Shown: one piece after another, positions 26,501 to 36,950 of the stretch
Layout: every line of letters starts with the position of its first letter
Numbering within the stretch: the first letter of the stretch is position 1
Assembly (NCBI GenBank): GCA_002335605.1
Contig: BEDY01000001.1
Coordinates: 1,612,001 to 1,676,000 of the forward strand
Direction: 5' to 3'
Source of the DNA: Prillingera fragicola
Taxonomy: Eukaryota > Basidiomycota > Tremellomycetes > Trichosporonales > Trichosporonaceae
Length of the DNA stretch: 64,000 nucleotides
The notes under the pieces: model-generated
Database searches by the model: none
Seen by the model: the letters and a program-made list of their open reading frames with translations, nothing else
What the model was told of the DNA's origin: nothing
Position numbers and translations under genes: made by a program

Positions 26501-28243
26501 AAGGAGCACGCCAACCGAGACAAAGAGGCGCCTAATGGTGTTGCTGGAACGGAGGAGTGCGTAACAAGAGTCAAGGAAGGGCAACCTGAGAAGGAGACCG
26601 GCGGGGAAGCAACTGGAGGCAGTGATCGTCAAGGACCCGATGGCGAGAAGGTGGGAGAGAAAGTTGGGAATGGATCAGACTCTCAAGTCGTCCAGGACGG
26701 CGAAGCCGCCGTTCGGAAACGGCCAAAGATCATGGATCAGATTCTCAAACTCAAGGTAAAGCCCTTGGCGCAGAGCGCGTTGACACTTTTCAGGACTGGC
26801 CGTCTACGGAAGACTTTGAGTACGCATATCCTGAGCTGTACAACGACTTTTCGGACGCTCTTCCTGTTCCAAACTATACTCGTCGCAATGGAGTCATGAA
26901 CCTGTACTCACATGTGAGTGCACAGGGTCGTGTCTCTACTCTCACCTGACATCTTAGTTCCCCGAGGGACCAACCCGCCCGGACATAGGACCCAAGATGT
27001 ACAACGCCTTTGCGAGCAAGGAGGACGGAAACGGAACGACTCGTCTCCACATGGACATGGCGGACGCCGTTAACGTCATGCTGTACGCCGCGCCAGGCGA
27101 CGATGGCTCCCGAGGTTGTGCGGTCTGGGACCTGTTTGCAGCAAAAGATGCGGACGCCATCCGCGAGTTCCTCAAGAGCAAGTATGATCCGAAGACATTT
27201 TCCGACCCTATCCACTCCCAAATGTTCTATCTGAACACGGAGCTTCGAAAGGAGTTGTTCGAGACACGGGGCATCGCCAGTCATCGTGTGTACCAGTATC
27301 CTGTGAGTGCCTGTGGAAAAGTCGGGGTTGGTCTAACTCTCCAGGGCGACGCCGTCTTTATTCCTGCGGGGTGTGCCCACCAGGTGTGCAACCTGGCCAA
27401 CTGCATCAAAATCGCAATCGACTTTGTTAGCCCTCGTGAGTTTTCTGGTGTCAGGCTGTCCCTGACCCACAGACAACGTCCGTCGCTGCCAGCGACTCAC
27501 CCAAGACTTCCGTGCGGAAAACTACATGAAGGTGTGGAAGGATGACGTCCTTCAGCTGTACAATGTCATGTGGTAAGCAGCTCTTGGCTGGTTTAGTTAC
27601 TTCTCTGACCATCAGGTACGCATGGACCAACGTGCGCGAGACTCGTGAGAGGCACGCCAAGGAAGCGGCCGAAGCCCAAGTCCAGGAGCGAGCTCGTCAT
27701 GCTCGTCTCGCCGAGTTGCAAAGTGGTGGCGGCAGCAGACCTTACTATCACCCGTCTGAGCGAAGCGGTTATCTCGCGACAGCAACAAGCTCCGTTCGAG
27801 ATGATCCGACCCCTAGCTCCCCCAGGACCAACAGCAGAGATGGCACGCCGACGGCCTCGGGCACCAGGACACCAGATCGAGCCTCCAAAGAGCACACCCC
27901 CGCCCCCGAAGATGAGAGCAGCAAACGGGACCCTTCCGTCGTCGAGGACAAGTCGCCGCGACGTCAATTGGCGCAGCGTCTTTTGGAGGCAGCTCTTAAG
28001 CGAGAACCCATCCCCGTTTCGATTGAGCCCATGGATGTCAAGCAGAGACCTCCTCCTCCACCACCGATACCTGTAGAGCCTCCTGCTTCCGAGCCGGCGC
28101 CTGCTGCTCAGCCTGTCCGCCTATCGGAGTCGATAAAGAAGGGTCACATACCGTTGGACCTGCCTCTGGCCGTGCTTAGGGGTGCCATGGGAAAGCGCGA
28201 GCCAGGAGACCTCGACGGGGACGGCGACGAGTTTATGCTGTAG
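23560..28243 (+). CDS. KDM3/JHDM2-type JmjC histone lysine demethylase
   Basis: Fe(II)/2-oxoglutarate-dependent demethylase, expected to act on H3K9 methylation by family. About 1,300 residues over a dozen exons. The N-terminus is long and acidic, then Pro/Ser-rich, then basic (KPKKKYRKF). Two cysteine clusters follow: ALYAPWGKCTQCISKIGGDA and GFFFCRKCGRDFCLQCERYF, resembling the KDM3 zinc finger. JmjC begins near HPFMHIHVNRLTDDVFNDMW and continues after a roughly 220-residue disordered insert with DWPSTEDFEYAYPELYNDF, RRNGVMNLYSHFPEG and PDIGPKMYNAFASKEDG. Iron ligands are HMD in RLHMDMADAVNVMLY and the later histidine in FIPAGCAHQVCNLANC. The triad is intact, so it should be active. The tail is Arg/Glu/Ala helix and Pro-rich. 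Several introns were placed by frame only. Confidence 0.87.
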
Positions 28244-28596
28244 ATTGTCTATCTCCGGTCTATATCTTTCATGTCAATTGCCACTTCCACTGTGCCACTA
28301 CCCGTTGTCGGCCGTGTCCCTCAATCCGTGATCCTCGGCTGCGACTAATGGCGGCGACGACGTGAGCGGCGACGTGAGCGGCGACGTGAGCCGGGGTCTG
28401 TAGCATTCCCTGATTAGCCCTGAGATTTGGAAGATCTGACCGGAAGAATAGCGTGCCTCGGGGAAGTGGCGCGTGCACAGAGTTTAAGCGAGGAGCGGGC
28501 TCGGCCAACCCGGTGTTATTTTGCCATCAAATGTAGTCGAGTTGTGATCCACTTCTCCATACTTCCACATAGCCCACTTCAACAGTATCAGCTAGC
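28244..28596. promoter_or_regulatory. Intergenic region upstream of the short-chain dehydrogenase
   Basis: About 350 bp, with a GCGGCGACGTGA repeat (28351-28389) some 210 bp ahead of the dehydrogenase ATG. Confidence 0.45.
28351..28389. repeat. Three tandem copies of a 12-bp unit, GCGGCGACGTGA
   Basis: Two perfect 12-bp copies preceded by a copy with an extra GAC. Each unit contains ACGTGA, close to a CRE/bZIP half site, but no binding is shown. Confidence 0.8.
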
Positions 28597-29926
28597 ATGT
28601 CCACCGGCCGCCTTCGTCTCCCTAACAAGGTTTGCATCGTCACCGGTGCCGCTTCGTGAGTAAACCAGTCTCCGACCACTTGGGGCCACCTTATCTTTGA
28701 CTCGTTCGGGTGACGCCGACGAAACTGGACGAGCGTGACGCTCCCGCCGACTATGGCTGACGCGTGTCTTTCAGTGGCATCGGTCTCGAGACCTCGCTCC
28801 AGTTTGCCGCCGAGGGCGCTCGCGTCGTTCTCTCGGACGTCAACGAGGAGGCAGTCAAGAAGGCTGCGGCCCACGTCGTGTCGCGCTTCCCTACCTCGAA
28901 GGCTATTGCCGTCAAGTGCGACGTGTCCAAGGAGGCCGAGATCAAGAACCTCGTCGACGCCGCTGTCCAGGAGTTTGGCCGTCTTGACGTTATGGTGCGT
29001 ACTGTTGGGGCACACAAGGAGTGACCCCCAAATGTGCTGGGGATGCTTGCAAGCACACTTGGGTGCACTGTGTGGACGTGTTCAGGGCTTACCACTCAGT
29101 TCAACAACGCCGGTATCATGCACGGAGCGTAAGTCAACACGTTGTCCTGCGTGGATTATGACACTGATTCGTGCAGCGACGACGACGCCGTCAACACCGA
29201 GGAGAAGATTTGGGACCTCACCCAGAACATCAACGTCAAGGGTGTCTGGTTCGGCTGCAAGCATGCTATCATTGCTATGCGCAAGGTGTGTGTGTGCCTT
29301 TAGATTGGGTCGAGCGCTGTTAACTAACATGAATGCAGAACGAGCCCGACGAGGAGAAGGGTCTTGGTTATGGCGGCTCGGTCATCAACGTCGCCTCGTT
29401 TGTCGCTAAGATGGGTGCCGCTACCCCCCAGCTCGCCTACACTGCCTCGAAGGGTGCCGTCCTCGCCATGACCCGCGAGCTTGCGATGATCCACGCTCGC
29501 GAGGGCATGCGCTTCAACGCTCTCTGCCCGTGAGTCTCATCCGTTATCACCACGGGCAACGCTAACCCTCTCAGTGGTCCCCTCCAGACCCCCCTCCTCA
29601 TGGACTTCCTCGACACCCCCGACAAGCTCAACCGCCGTCTCGTGCACAACCCCATGGGCCGCTTCGGTGAAGCCGTCGAGCAGGCCAAGGCTGTCGTCTT
29701 CCGTGCGTATCCCCTGAAACTACCATCGGAGCATGGCTAACAAGGATCAGTTGCCTCGGACGACTCGTCGTACGTCAACGGCACCGACTTCCTCGTCGAC
29801 GGTGGTCTTGCCGCCTGTTACATTGTGAGCATAGCCCTGTAATGTCACTCGGAACCCAAGCTGACCTGTCAGACCCCCGAGGGTAAGCCCAAGACTGCCG
29901 CGCCCAAGGGCCTCAACTCGCAGTAA
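28597..29926 (+). CDS. Classical short-chain dehydrogenase/reductase, probably NAD-dependent
   Basis: About 290 residues, six introns. Start MSTGRLRLPNKVCIVTG. The cofactor loop TGAASGIG is split by an intron; VVLSDVN places an Asp after the second beta strand, which favours NAD(H) over NADP(H). CDVSKEAEIKNLVDAA, the NNAG motif (MFNNAGIMHGA), NINVKGVWFGCKHAI, the serine region GGSVINVASFV and the catalytic YTASKGAVLAMTRELAM follow, then FNALCPGPLQTPLL and YVNGTDFLVDGGL. The catalytic N-S-Y-K set is complete. The substrate cannot be read from sequence. The C-terminus (TPEGKPKTAAPKGLNSQ) is polar and not a peroxisomal signal. Confidence 0.86.
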
Positions 29927-30460
29927 ACGAGTCCACTAGGACTTGGTTTAACGAGACCTGTAGACTAAGAACCAGCAATAATTGTGATGACTGGTGATGA
30001 ATAACCTTGGCATGGTGACGAGTTGTAGTAGAGCTGCAGGTGTATCGCAATGTCGACCGCTTGACTATTCATTCGCAGAGAACTCGCGGTGTTGGTGCTT
30101 GAACTGCGCTGTCGTGGTCATTTGCCAAGCGAGTGGGGGTGTTCGGTCAGCTGTTAATACTGTTGGCGTCTCATGGCCCTCTAGACAGCTGATCTTCAGT
30201 CGATTAATAGTCAATTGTTCTCCTGGTGTCCCAACAATGCGAATCTGTGTTAGATTGACATCAGATTAGGGAGGTGCCGATCTCTCTTCGCCCGGCGCCG
30301 AGATGTCCGCCCCTCTTGTATTTCTCTTCACTAGGTCAGTCCTGCCACCGCCTTGATGGTGTCTGGCACCCTGCTGTTGCCGCTGGCGATATTGATCTGC
30401 CGCTTGTCCAAGTCGTTACTGCTGTTATTACTATGCATCGGATACACTTGATCGCTACAC
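29927..30460. other. Convergent intergenic region
   Basis: 534 bp between the dehydrogenase and Kgd4-like 3' ends. AT-rich in part; I see nothing to annotate. Confidence 0.5.
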
Positions 30461-31076
30461 TCATGCGCCCGTCCGGATGTCGGTGGCGCCGCCGCTCTGT
30501 TTATTGTCAGCTGCATCCTGCCTTTCTCATTGTCTTCTGCTCTCGCCCACACGCGCAGCCACCTATACATTCGACGCGCGTGTGCGTTCACCATCACGTC
30601 GCAGCACTCACCATGATTGCCTCGACCTCGCGCTCGGTCAGCTCGGAGCGCTGCCAGAGGTAGGACGGTGCCTCCCAGAAGTTGTCATAGTCGGCAGGCT
30701 TGGAGCTAGCCTTGTACAGGGGGATGGCGCCTGCGTTCGACGACGACGAGCCCGATGACGCGCCGCCGGCCTGCGACTTTGCTGAGAAGGCGGCAAAGGC
30801 CTCGACGACGGCCTGAGGGGCCATGGGGTGAGGAGCGGGCTTGTGGGGGCCTGTGGGGTGTTAGCGGTGAATGTTTGAAGGGGGAGAGAGATAGGGCAGG
30901 AGTTGGGAGAGTCGCCGGTTGTCGAGGGCCAGAGGTTGCAGACGAGCGGCAGCCTGACCCCACGGCGCCGATGGATGTGGGAGAGGAGACGCACTCGTGG
31001 GCCACTCGTGCTTGCCGAGGAACTTGATCATGGGGGTGCGCGTGGCCGTTGCGCGGCGGAGGAGGGTGGCGTGCAT
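30461..31076 (-). CDS. KGD4: Small mitochondrial Kgd4/Ymr31 (MRPS36)-like subunit of 2-oxoglutarate dehydrogenase
   Basis: Kgd4 links the E3 component to the 2-oxoglutarate dehydrogenase core in mitochondria. Exons 31076-30995, 30850-30612 and 30496-30461 give about 118 residues. The head MHATLLRRATATRTPMIKFL is a good presequence running into the family's IKFLGK motif, then PHKPAPHPMAPQAV. A Gly/Ser linker leads to the C-terminal block: WQRSELTEREVEAIM is joined by the last intron to SGGATDIRTGA, recreating the conserved acidic E-x-E-A-I-x-S-G-G-A ending. That precise join over a 115-nt intron is the strongest evidence. The introns (144 and 115 nt) are longer than most in this window. The middle (SSGSSSSNAG) is low-complexity and not conserved. 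Confidence 0.72.
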
Positions 31077-31766
31077 GATTGGTAGGAGCTGGGAGGGGAG
31101 TAGTGAGGTGTAGTGTTGTCGGCAAGGTGGACAGTCAGCTGCGTCCGATGAGCGTGCAGAGTTGGGTCACAGAAATGAGTGTGACCTCCCGCCTGCATCA
31201 TCCTTGCAGGCGCGGACAAACGGGTCTCCTCCGCGGAAGGGGGTCGGACCCAAAGCCGAGCAAAAAGGCGCGGAGAATTGGTGAATGCGTCCCGCGCCTA
31301 TCGCTTACGCACACCTGTTTGAGTCTTGGTTGCACGACATGACGTCCAAGGCTCATGTACTACTGTCATCATCACCACCATTGCCCTTCTGATCAACACG
31401 ACTCGAGACTCTACGTTCATCATGCTCACTTCTTACTGAGGGCTATTTTCTAACTGAAAGTGAAGCATGGCGGTATGGCGGTTTTGATCTTTCGCACACA
31501 CATGTCCAACAGCCCAGATCCACACAAATGTGCCCTCTGGTGATGGGACCGTTCGCAGGGGCGAGCAGAGGCTGGACTGTGCCACGGCTATGGTTATGCA
31601 GTTGGTGTGCTGAGATAGAGTGTCAGCTTGGGGCGGGTACTTGGCATAAACACATATAACTCTCACAAACTGCTCCCAAGTTCAATCACGTTTTCCAACT
31701 GCTCACCGCTCAACCTGCTGCCCTCAACACGCAACTCGGCCCTCACTCCTTTTCAAGCTTCACCAC
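31077..31766. promoter_or_regulatory. Divergent promoter region, Kgd4-like / SET protein
   Basis: 690 bp between divergent starts. No clear core element, repeat or extra gene. Confidence 0.45.
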
Positions 31767-33393
31767 ATGAAACGAGACGACACACGACGTTCCGGGTCTA
31801 GAGACTCTCACACTTCAGCGAGCAGTTATCACTCGGCACAGGAGGTCATTGACCTGACGTGGCTAACACCACCTGAGTCGCTCATCTCAGTGATCGATCT
31901 CTCAGGACCGACACCTCCTAGCTCACCTCTGTCGGTCGTCGACCTTACCGAGCCGACACCACCAGGCTCTCCTCTTCCGGTCATAAGCCTTCTTGAGGAG
32001 TTGACCAGGTCTCCTCAGTCGTCCACTGTAGGCGCACCCGCCATCATTGTCGCATCATCTTCGACAGACGTTCTATTCCAACGTATCAGGCTCAATTCAC
32101 AGCGCAAGAAACATGTCGTTGACGGAGGTTCCAAGATCACAGTACACGACTTTGGCAACTCGACTGGCACTGAGCGTTATGTAGTCCTTTCCGACAACGA
32201 TCTTGCATTGCGGCCCACCAATGGGCCAGTAGAGGGCGATTATCCGCCTTTTGCAGTGGGCGATCTGCACATTGCCACAGGGAAAGGTTTCGGTTTGCTC
32301 GCCATCAGCGACATTCACCGTGGCGAGCTCATCGTTCAAGAGCGTCCCTTCTTCAAGGTTCAGCAGCCAGTTCGAAGCGAGGAGGTCGAGCGCTGCCTCG
32401 ACAGCATGTCTGAAGATCTCCGCCAGCTGTTTCACTCATTTCACGGTATTAGCGGAGAGGAGGGTGACAAGGGAATCGTGGACAGTAACGTAATCCCTTG
32501 CAGCAAGACGGACGAGAAGGACGGTGAGTGGCATCACCGGAGAGGAGCATTGTAACTTGAGTCACACTGATAATCATGAAGAGAATCATCAGGATATTCC
32601 TGGCAAGGTACAAGAAGTCGGCTTGTTTGAGCATATTTCCCGGGCCAACCACTCCTGTCGGCCCAACGCCAACTGGCACTGGGACGAGAATGAAGAGCTT
32701 TTGTGTACGTCTCTAGGCAGTCACCGCGTTGACGTCAGCTTTGTACGCGCTTCAAGATATTTCAGCTGGGATTGAAATCACGGCCTCATATCTCACCGAC
32801 GAGGAGCTGCTTCAGCCTCACCAAGCGCGCAGGGCGTTCATCCTCGATGCCATGGGATTTCACTGTCTCTGTGACCCATGTGCTGGACCTCCTGAGGGAA
32901 TCAAGGCTTCAGATGCTCGTGTGGAGCAAATCCGTCATTTCTACACCGAGTGGAGCAAGTGGACAGGCGACACTGTGGCGTGCAATCACAATCTGCGGCG
33001 TGAGATCGAGACTTATCTTGCCCTAGTGAGGGACGAAAGTCTGCCCCAGTATGCAGGCTGGGCGTACAATATGCTGTGCCACTATCATGCCAGCAATGGG
33101 CAAAGAGAAGGAGTTATCACGGCAGCCAGGCGGTTTGTTGATACGGCAGCTACCATGCTGGGACCCAAGGCGGCGGCACAGGAGCCTGAAGCACAATGGA
33201 TTCTGCATCCAACGACAAACCGTTGCTGGGCCGAGATGCCCGAGGTACGTATGGCTTCACAGAGAGCAGTGCAAGATTTGACAATCCTTAGAACGAGGAT
33301 GATAGTGATTATGACCCAGGAAGGGAGCCTGAAATGGGACGTCGCAGGGGACGTAAGTCCAAGTCGATGAAAAGGAAACGGGGCAGAAAATAA
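31767..33393 (+). CDS. SET-domain protein methyltransferase (SMYD-like, no MYND) with N-terminal SIM-like repeats
   Basis: About 496 residues; exon 1 is 31767-32523, exon 2 starts at 32582, and the last exon is 33292-33393. Residues 27-75 carry four units spaced exactly 15 residues apart: VIDLT, VIDLS, VVDLT and VISLL, each followed by a TPP/SP turn. The SET domain follows in pieces: GKGFGLLAISDIHRGELIVQ, then EHISRANHSCRPNANWHW (the NHSCxPN signature), ALQDISAGIEITASYL and the post-SET cysteines FHCLCDPCAGPP. A helical region like the SMYD C-terminal lobe follows. The final exon encodes a highly basic tail (GRRRGRKSKSMKRKRGRK), a probable nuclear signal. No MYND finger lies between the SET halves. 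The substrate is unknown. Confidence 0.82.
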
Positions 33394-33707
33394 TTCAAAT
33401 TAATTGGACGACAAGATGGCACACAGGGTCCTACTCAGCAGTTGTATGTAGGAGGCCAATTTAGGCTAGTCTGTGAATGTCCCAGAGCAGGCCAAAGCAG
33501 ACTGCTTTGAAGGCGAAGAGCAGCTCCATGCATACTCCGCGCCCTCTGAGCACTCTATCTACGCATGGCGCTTCTTCACCCAGCTTGGCCACGAACGGAA
33601 TCAAATATTGTTGTTGCTGATTTCAGTCAGGCACGGTGCAGATTCCATGCCTCAATCTCTGCGTTGAGTTCTGTACCGAACATTCACTGACGTCCATCCT
33701 GAGCGCA
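33394..33707. other. Short intergenic region upstream of POP1
   Basis: 314 bp between tandem plus-strand genes. Nothing recognisable. Confidence 0.5.
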
Positions 33708-36427
33708 ATGTCCAAGCCCAGTTCGAGTGCTGGCATCAAAGCCACTTCCTCGGCCGGGAATGGCAAAGCCAAGGCGGTCAAATTTATTCCAAGCACCTCG
33801 GAGATGCTGCGTGCCAACGCTGCTCGGAGGCGTCATGGAAAGGGCAAGGAGCGTGCCATCCTCAATGACCTCCAAGATTTGATCAAAGGTGAGCAGAAAG
33901 ACGAGGACAATGTATTGGAATGGCTGGTTGACGTATTCAGGCAGCAACACTCTTCCGGGAGCTGTGCAGGTCGAGCGGTTTGCTGAGGTACGTCTCACTC
34001 CCTCTCCCACGAACTATGCTGACATTTCACCAGACGCGCGCTATGGAAATCTTGGCTTTTAAGAACGCTATGAAGATTGCCAGGTGAATACAGAAAGCAA
34101 GATTCATTCTAACTTTCTCCAGCTCGCAGAGCAACTCACGCGCCTTCCAGTCGTTGCCCCGACACCTTCGACGCCGCGCTGCCAGTCACAACCCCAGGCG
34201 TGTACCAAAGCGTCTGAGGAACCGGGCGGCAGCCGAGGTATGCACTATGGACTCCCACCATTACATAGCTGACTCTGTAGATTGACCCTGCCGACCCAAC
34301 CGTGCGCATTCACAGGAAGAAGGCGAAACTCCGAGCTCGCGGAAACCTTCGAGGCGAGAGCCGGACGGAACAGTTACTGTGGCGCCAGCGTTAGTGCACC
34401 TCTCTGGGCAGGACTAACGAACGCAGGCCATAAGAAGTGGCTCAGTACTCACGTGTGGCACGCAAAGCGTTTTCACATGGCCAACCTTTGGGGCTACCGG
34501 CTTCCCTTGTCACCGACGCTCAAGTCGTTTCGCTCCTCGTTCCGCGCTGCACGTCGCAAGGCTATTCTCCATGACGCGAGCTACTTTGGCACCATTGAAC
34601 TGGAAGGCGAGCGATCCGATCTTTTGGCTGCCCTCGGCAAGGTGACGGCTGGGCCAGCGTTTGCGGGCGACAAGTAGGTTCTAGAGACGTAATTCCGCTG
34701 ATGACCAAGATATGAGTCTGGTGCTCGCGTGGCTCACACCAACGTGTTTCATCCTGCTAGCTTCCCTCAAGGGCTTATCGGCCCTGTCGATATTCTCTGG
34801 CAGCCTCGACTGCTGGATGATTCCACCACCCGACGCCTTTGGATCCGCGTGCACCCTTCCATTTTCGACGACACCATAAAGGCTGTTCGCCAAGCTGTGT
34901 CTGTGCCCCCCGCCGCCATCGGTGTGGCTGGGCCGTCAACGCCCAGCTCCCATGTGCATGTCCGCGATCTGCGTGATGATCTTGAGACATTTGAGATCAT
35001 GGGTTCGCTTGCTGGCCAGGCCATTAGCCGAGTGCTTCGCCTCTGCCCGTTGGAGTCTGCGCAGAAGCGTAAGGCACTGGAGCAGCTCCTGCTGGCCGAT
35101 CCGGCAGAGTGCCCCAAAGACGCTGTCTTTGGCTTCAGGGCGTATGATCCCAGGCTATCGTGAGTTCCAATGCTCGAGTGTGGCTGACAGTAGCTTCCCT
35201 CCTACTCGGCTGAGCGACGAGGTTCGGCCAGAGGGCCCATTATTGACGGCTGTGGACACACCAGTCAACTCTGAGATGGCATTCAGCCCACTCTGGGAAT
35301 CCTCATCTCGCACTGCCCCGCGTTTCAAGAAGGCTGATTTGGACAAGCGGCGGCAGTCGCTGAGCTTGCCTGGAACCAGGCTCCGTGCCGAGTCGAAGGA
35401 TGACCGCGTTCCCGTCATGCTGGTGAAGCGAACGGTTCAATCTGCGACACCGGGCCAGGAGTCTGCAGCTTTCCACGGCTACACACTGGTTTTCCCCAGA
35501 GGATGGGCCATGGCCATGCTTCCCTCGTTCTCCTACTGCAACGTTCGCATCGGAGGCATCGCCCAGCGTAGGGTACAGTACCGCGAGGCTGGAGCACCAT
35601 CGTTCCCAGAGCACTTTGGATCAGTGTGCGAGGCTGGAGCGGCTTCACAGTTGGAACAGGCCAAGGAGGAGGAGAGGAGGTGGCTTCGCAAACCCCCAGG
35701 AAAGCGCCCAGAGTACTCCACCTTGGGAACAGAGTGGCCCTTCCGCCCCGATTGGTCTGCCATCTTGTCAACAGCGACCGAGGAGGAACACCAGGCAAAC
35801 GGCCTTGCGCCGATGCGTCCGTGGCTCTTCAATTCCGCCTTTGGGCAAACAATCCTCGAGAGGCTCTGCACCGCCACCGATCCATGCGCCTATCTGATTG
35901 CTGCTGTCAACGCTTTCCGCAAGAGGCGTGGGTTGAGCGAACTGTCGAGAGATTCCGCCACGGAGATTTATGCTTCTAGTGTCCTCCACGTCAATCTCGA
36001 TGTTGTTGGCCGTGGCTCGCCTTCAGACATGGCCATGCTCTATCCTCTGGATGCCGAGGAGCGTGCTGCTTGGTGCGACGCATATCAACACGACGTGGAG
36101 ACCAACGGACACGCTGCCATGCTCAGGGTGAGTACTTACATCGGCCATCGGCCGGCAACCAATTCTCTAACACCCTGCTGACTCCACCAGCTCGGCGAGC
36201 AGCCTCCGGCTTCCCCTGTCATTGGCTTTGTTCAGACCGGCAACATCTCGTTGACCAGGGGCAAGGGCCATGCTCTGGCTACGCTGCCGCTGGCCGAGTA
36301 TGTGCGCTTGGCGAGAACGACGAGCGAGACAACAACGGCGACGAGCAACTCCGACTCGGTCCTGATAAAGTTCCGCAACCGGGATGGCCTTGTCCATCGT
36401 CTTGCGTCTGTCAGTCTTGTGGAGTAG
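33708..36427 (+). CDS. POP1: Pop1, RNase P/MRP protein subunit
   Basis: Largest protein of RNase P and RNase MRP, needed for tRNA 5' and rRNA processing in the nucleus/nucleolus. About 800 residues; seven or eight introns, mostly in the first 1.2 kb. The N-terminal Pop1 block is clear once spliced: AMEILAFKNAMKIA, then SRAFQSLPRHLRRRAASHNP and RRVPKRLRNRAAAE, ending in KKWLSTHVWHAKRFHM and LWGYRLPLSPTLKSFRSSFR. The POPLD region follows: HGYTLVFPRGWAMAMLPSFS, CNVRIGGIAQRRVQYREAGA and PSFPEHFGS. The C-terminal beta-rich part has PVIGFVQTGNISLTRGKGHA and RNRDGLVHRLASVSLVE before the stop. The start at 33708 is the first ATG and gives a Ser/Lys-rich head. Confidence 0.92.
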
Positions 36428-36950
36428 ATGCAGTAGGCATGCGACATCCGGTGGTTGTCATGGGAATATGTCCAGCCGCAGATGTACCATGCTATTTGAG
36501 GCCGAAGTGCCTTTGTGAATGACGAAGTCGTTTTGACTGGGTCGAGAGGAACGACGAGATGTTTCCGCTGATCGACCAGCACCTGCACCTGGCCTGCAGC
36601 GGCATTGGACCTCGAGCAGGAGCGGCATCGTGTTCGGCACAACCAAAGGTCCAGCCCAAAAGTCCAGATACAAACGTAACCACACCTTTGCAGGATCCAG
36701 GAATTGCAGGGTAAAAAAAAAGCTAGATAGTGCCAGGCACACACTGATCGTGGGCCGCCTACGGTGAGAGACGGAAGCAAAATTAAGCGGGCCTATTTTT
36801 CAACCGGAATTCCTTTCTGGCCACAACCTGCTTGCTCGTTTTGACCAGACGACGGCCAGGCCAGACTTCATAACACCCTCCTTCTCGGCGTTCTCCCCCC
36901 CGCAACCATCCGGACATTGCCCATTGCACGACGAAAAAATACACACCCAA
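36428..36950. promoter_or_regulatory. Promoter region of the heat shock factor gene
   Basis: 523 bp between POP1 and HSF. I looked for nGAAnnTTCn arrays that might give self-regulation and saw no well-formed one (the GGAATTCC near 36810 lacks the 2-bp spacer). Confidence 0.4.

Noticed and set aside
36795..36825. Possible heat shock element upstream of HSF
   Set aside because: GGAATTCC lacks the two-base spacer of nGAAnnTTCn, and no third unit is in register.
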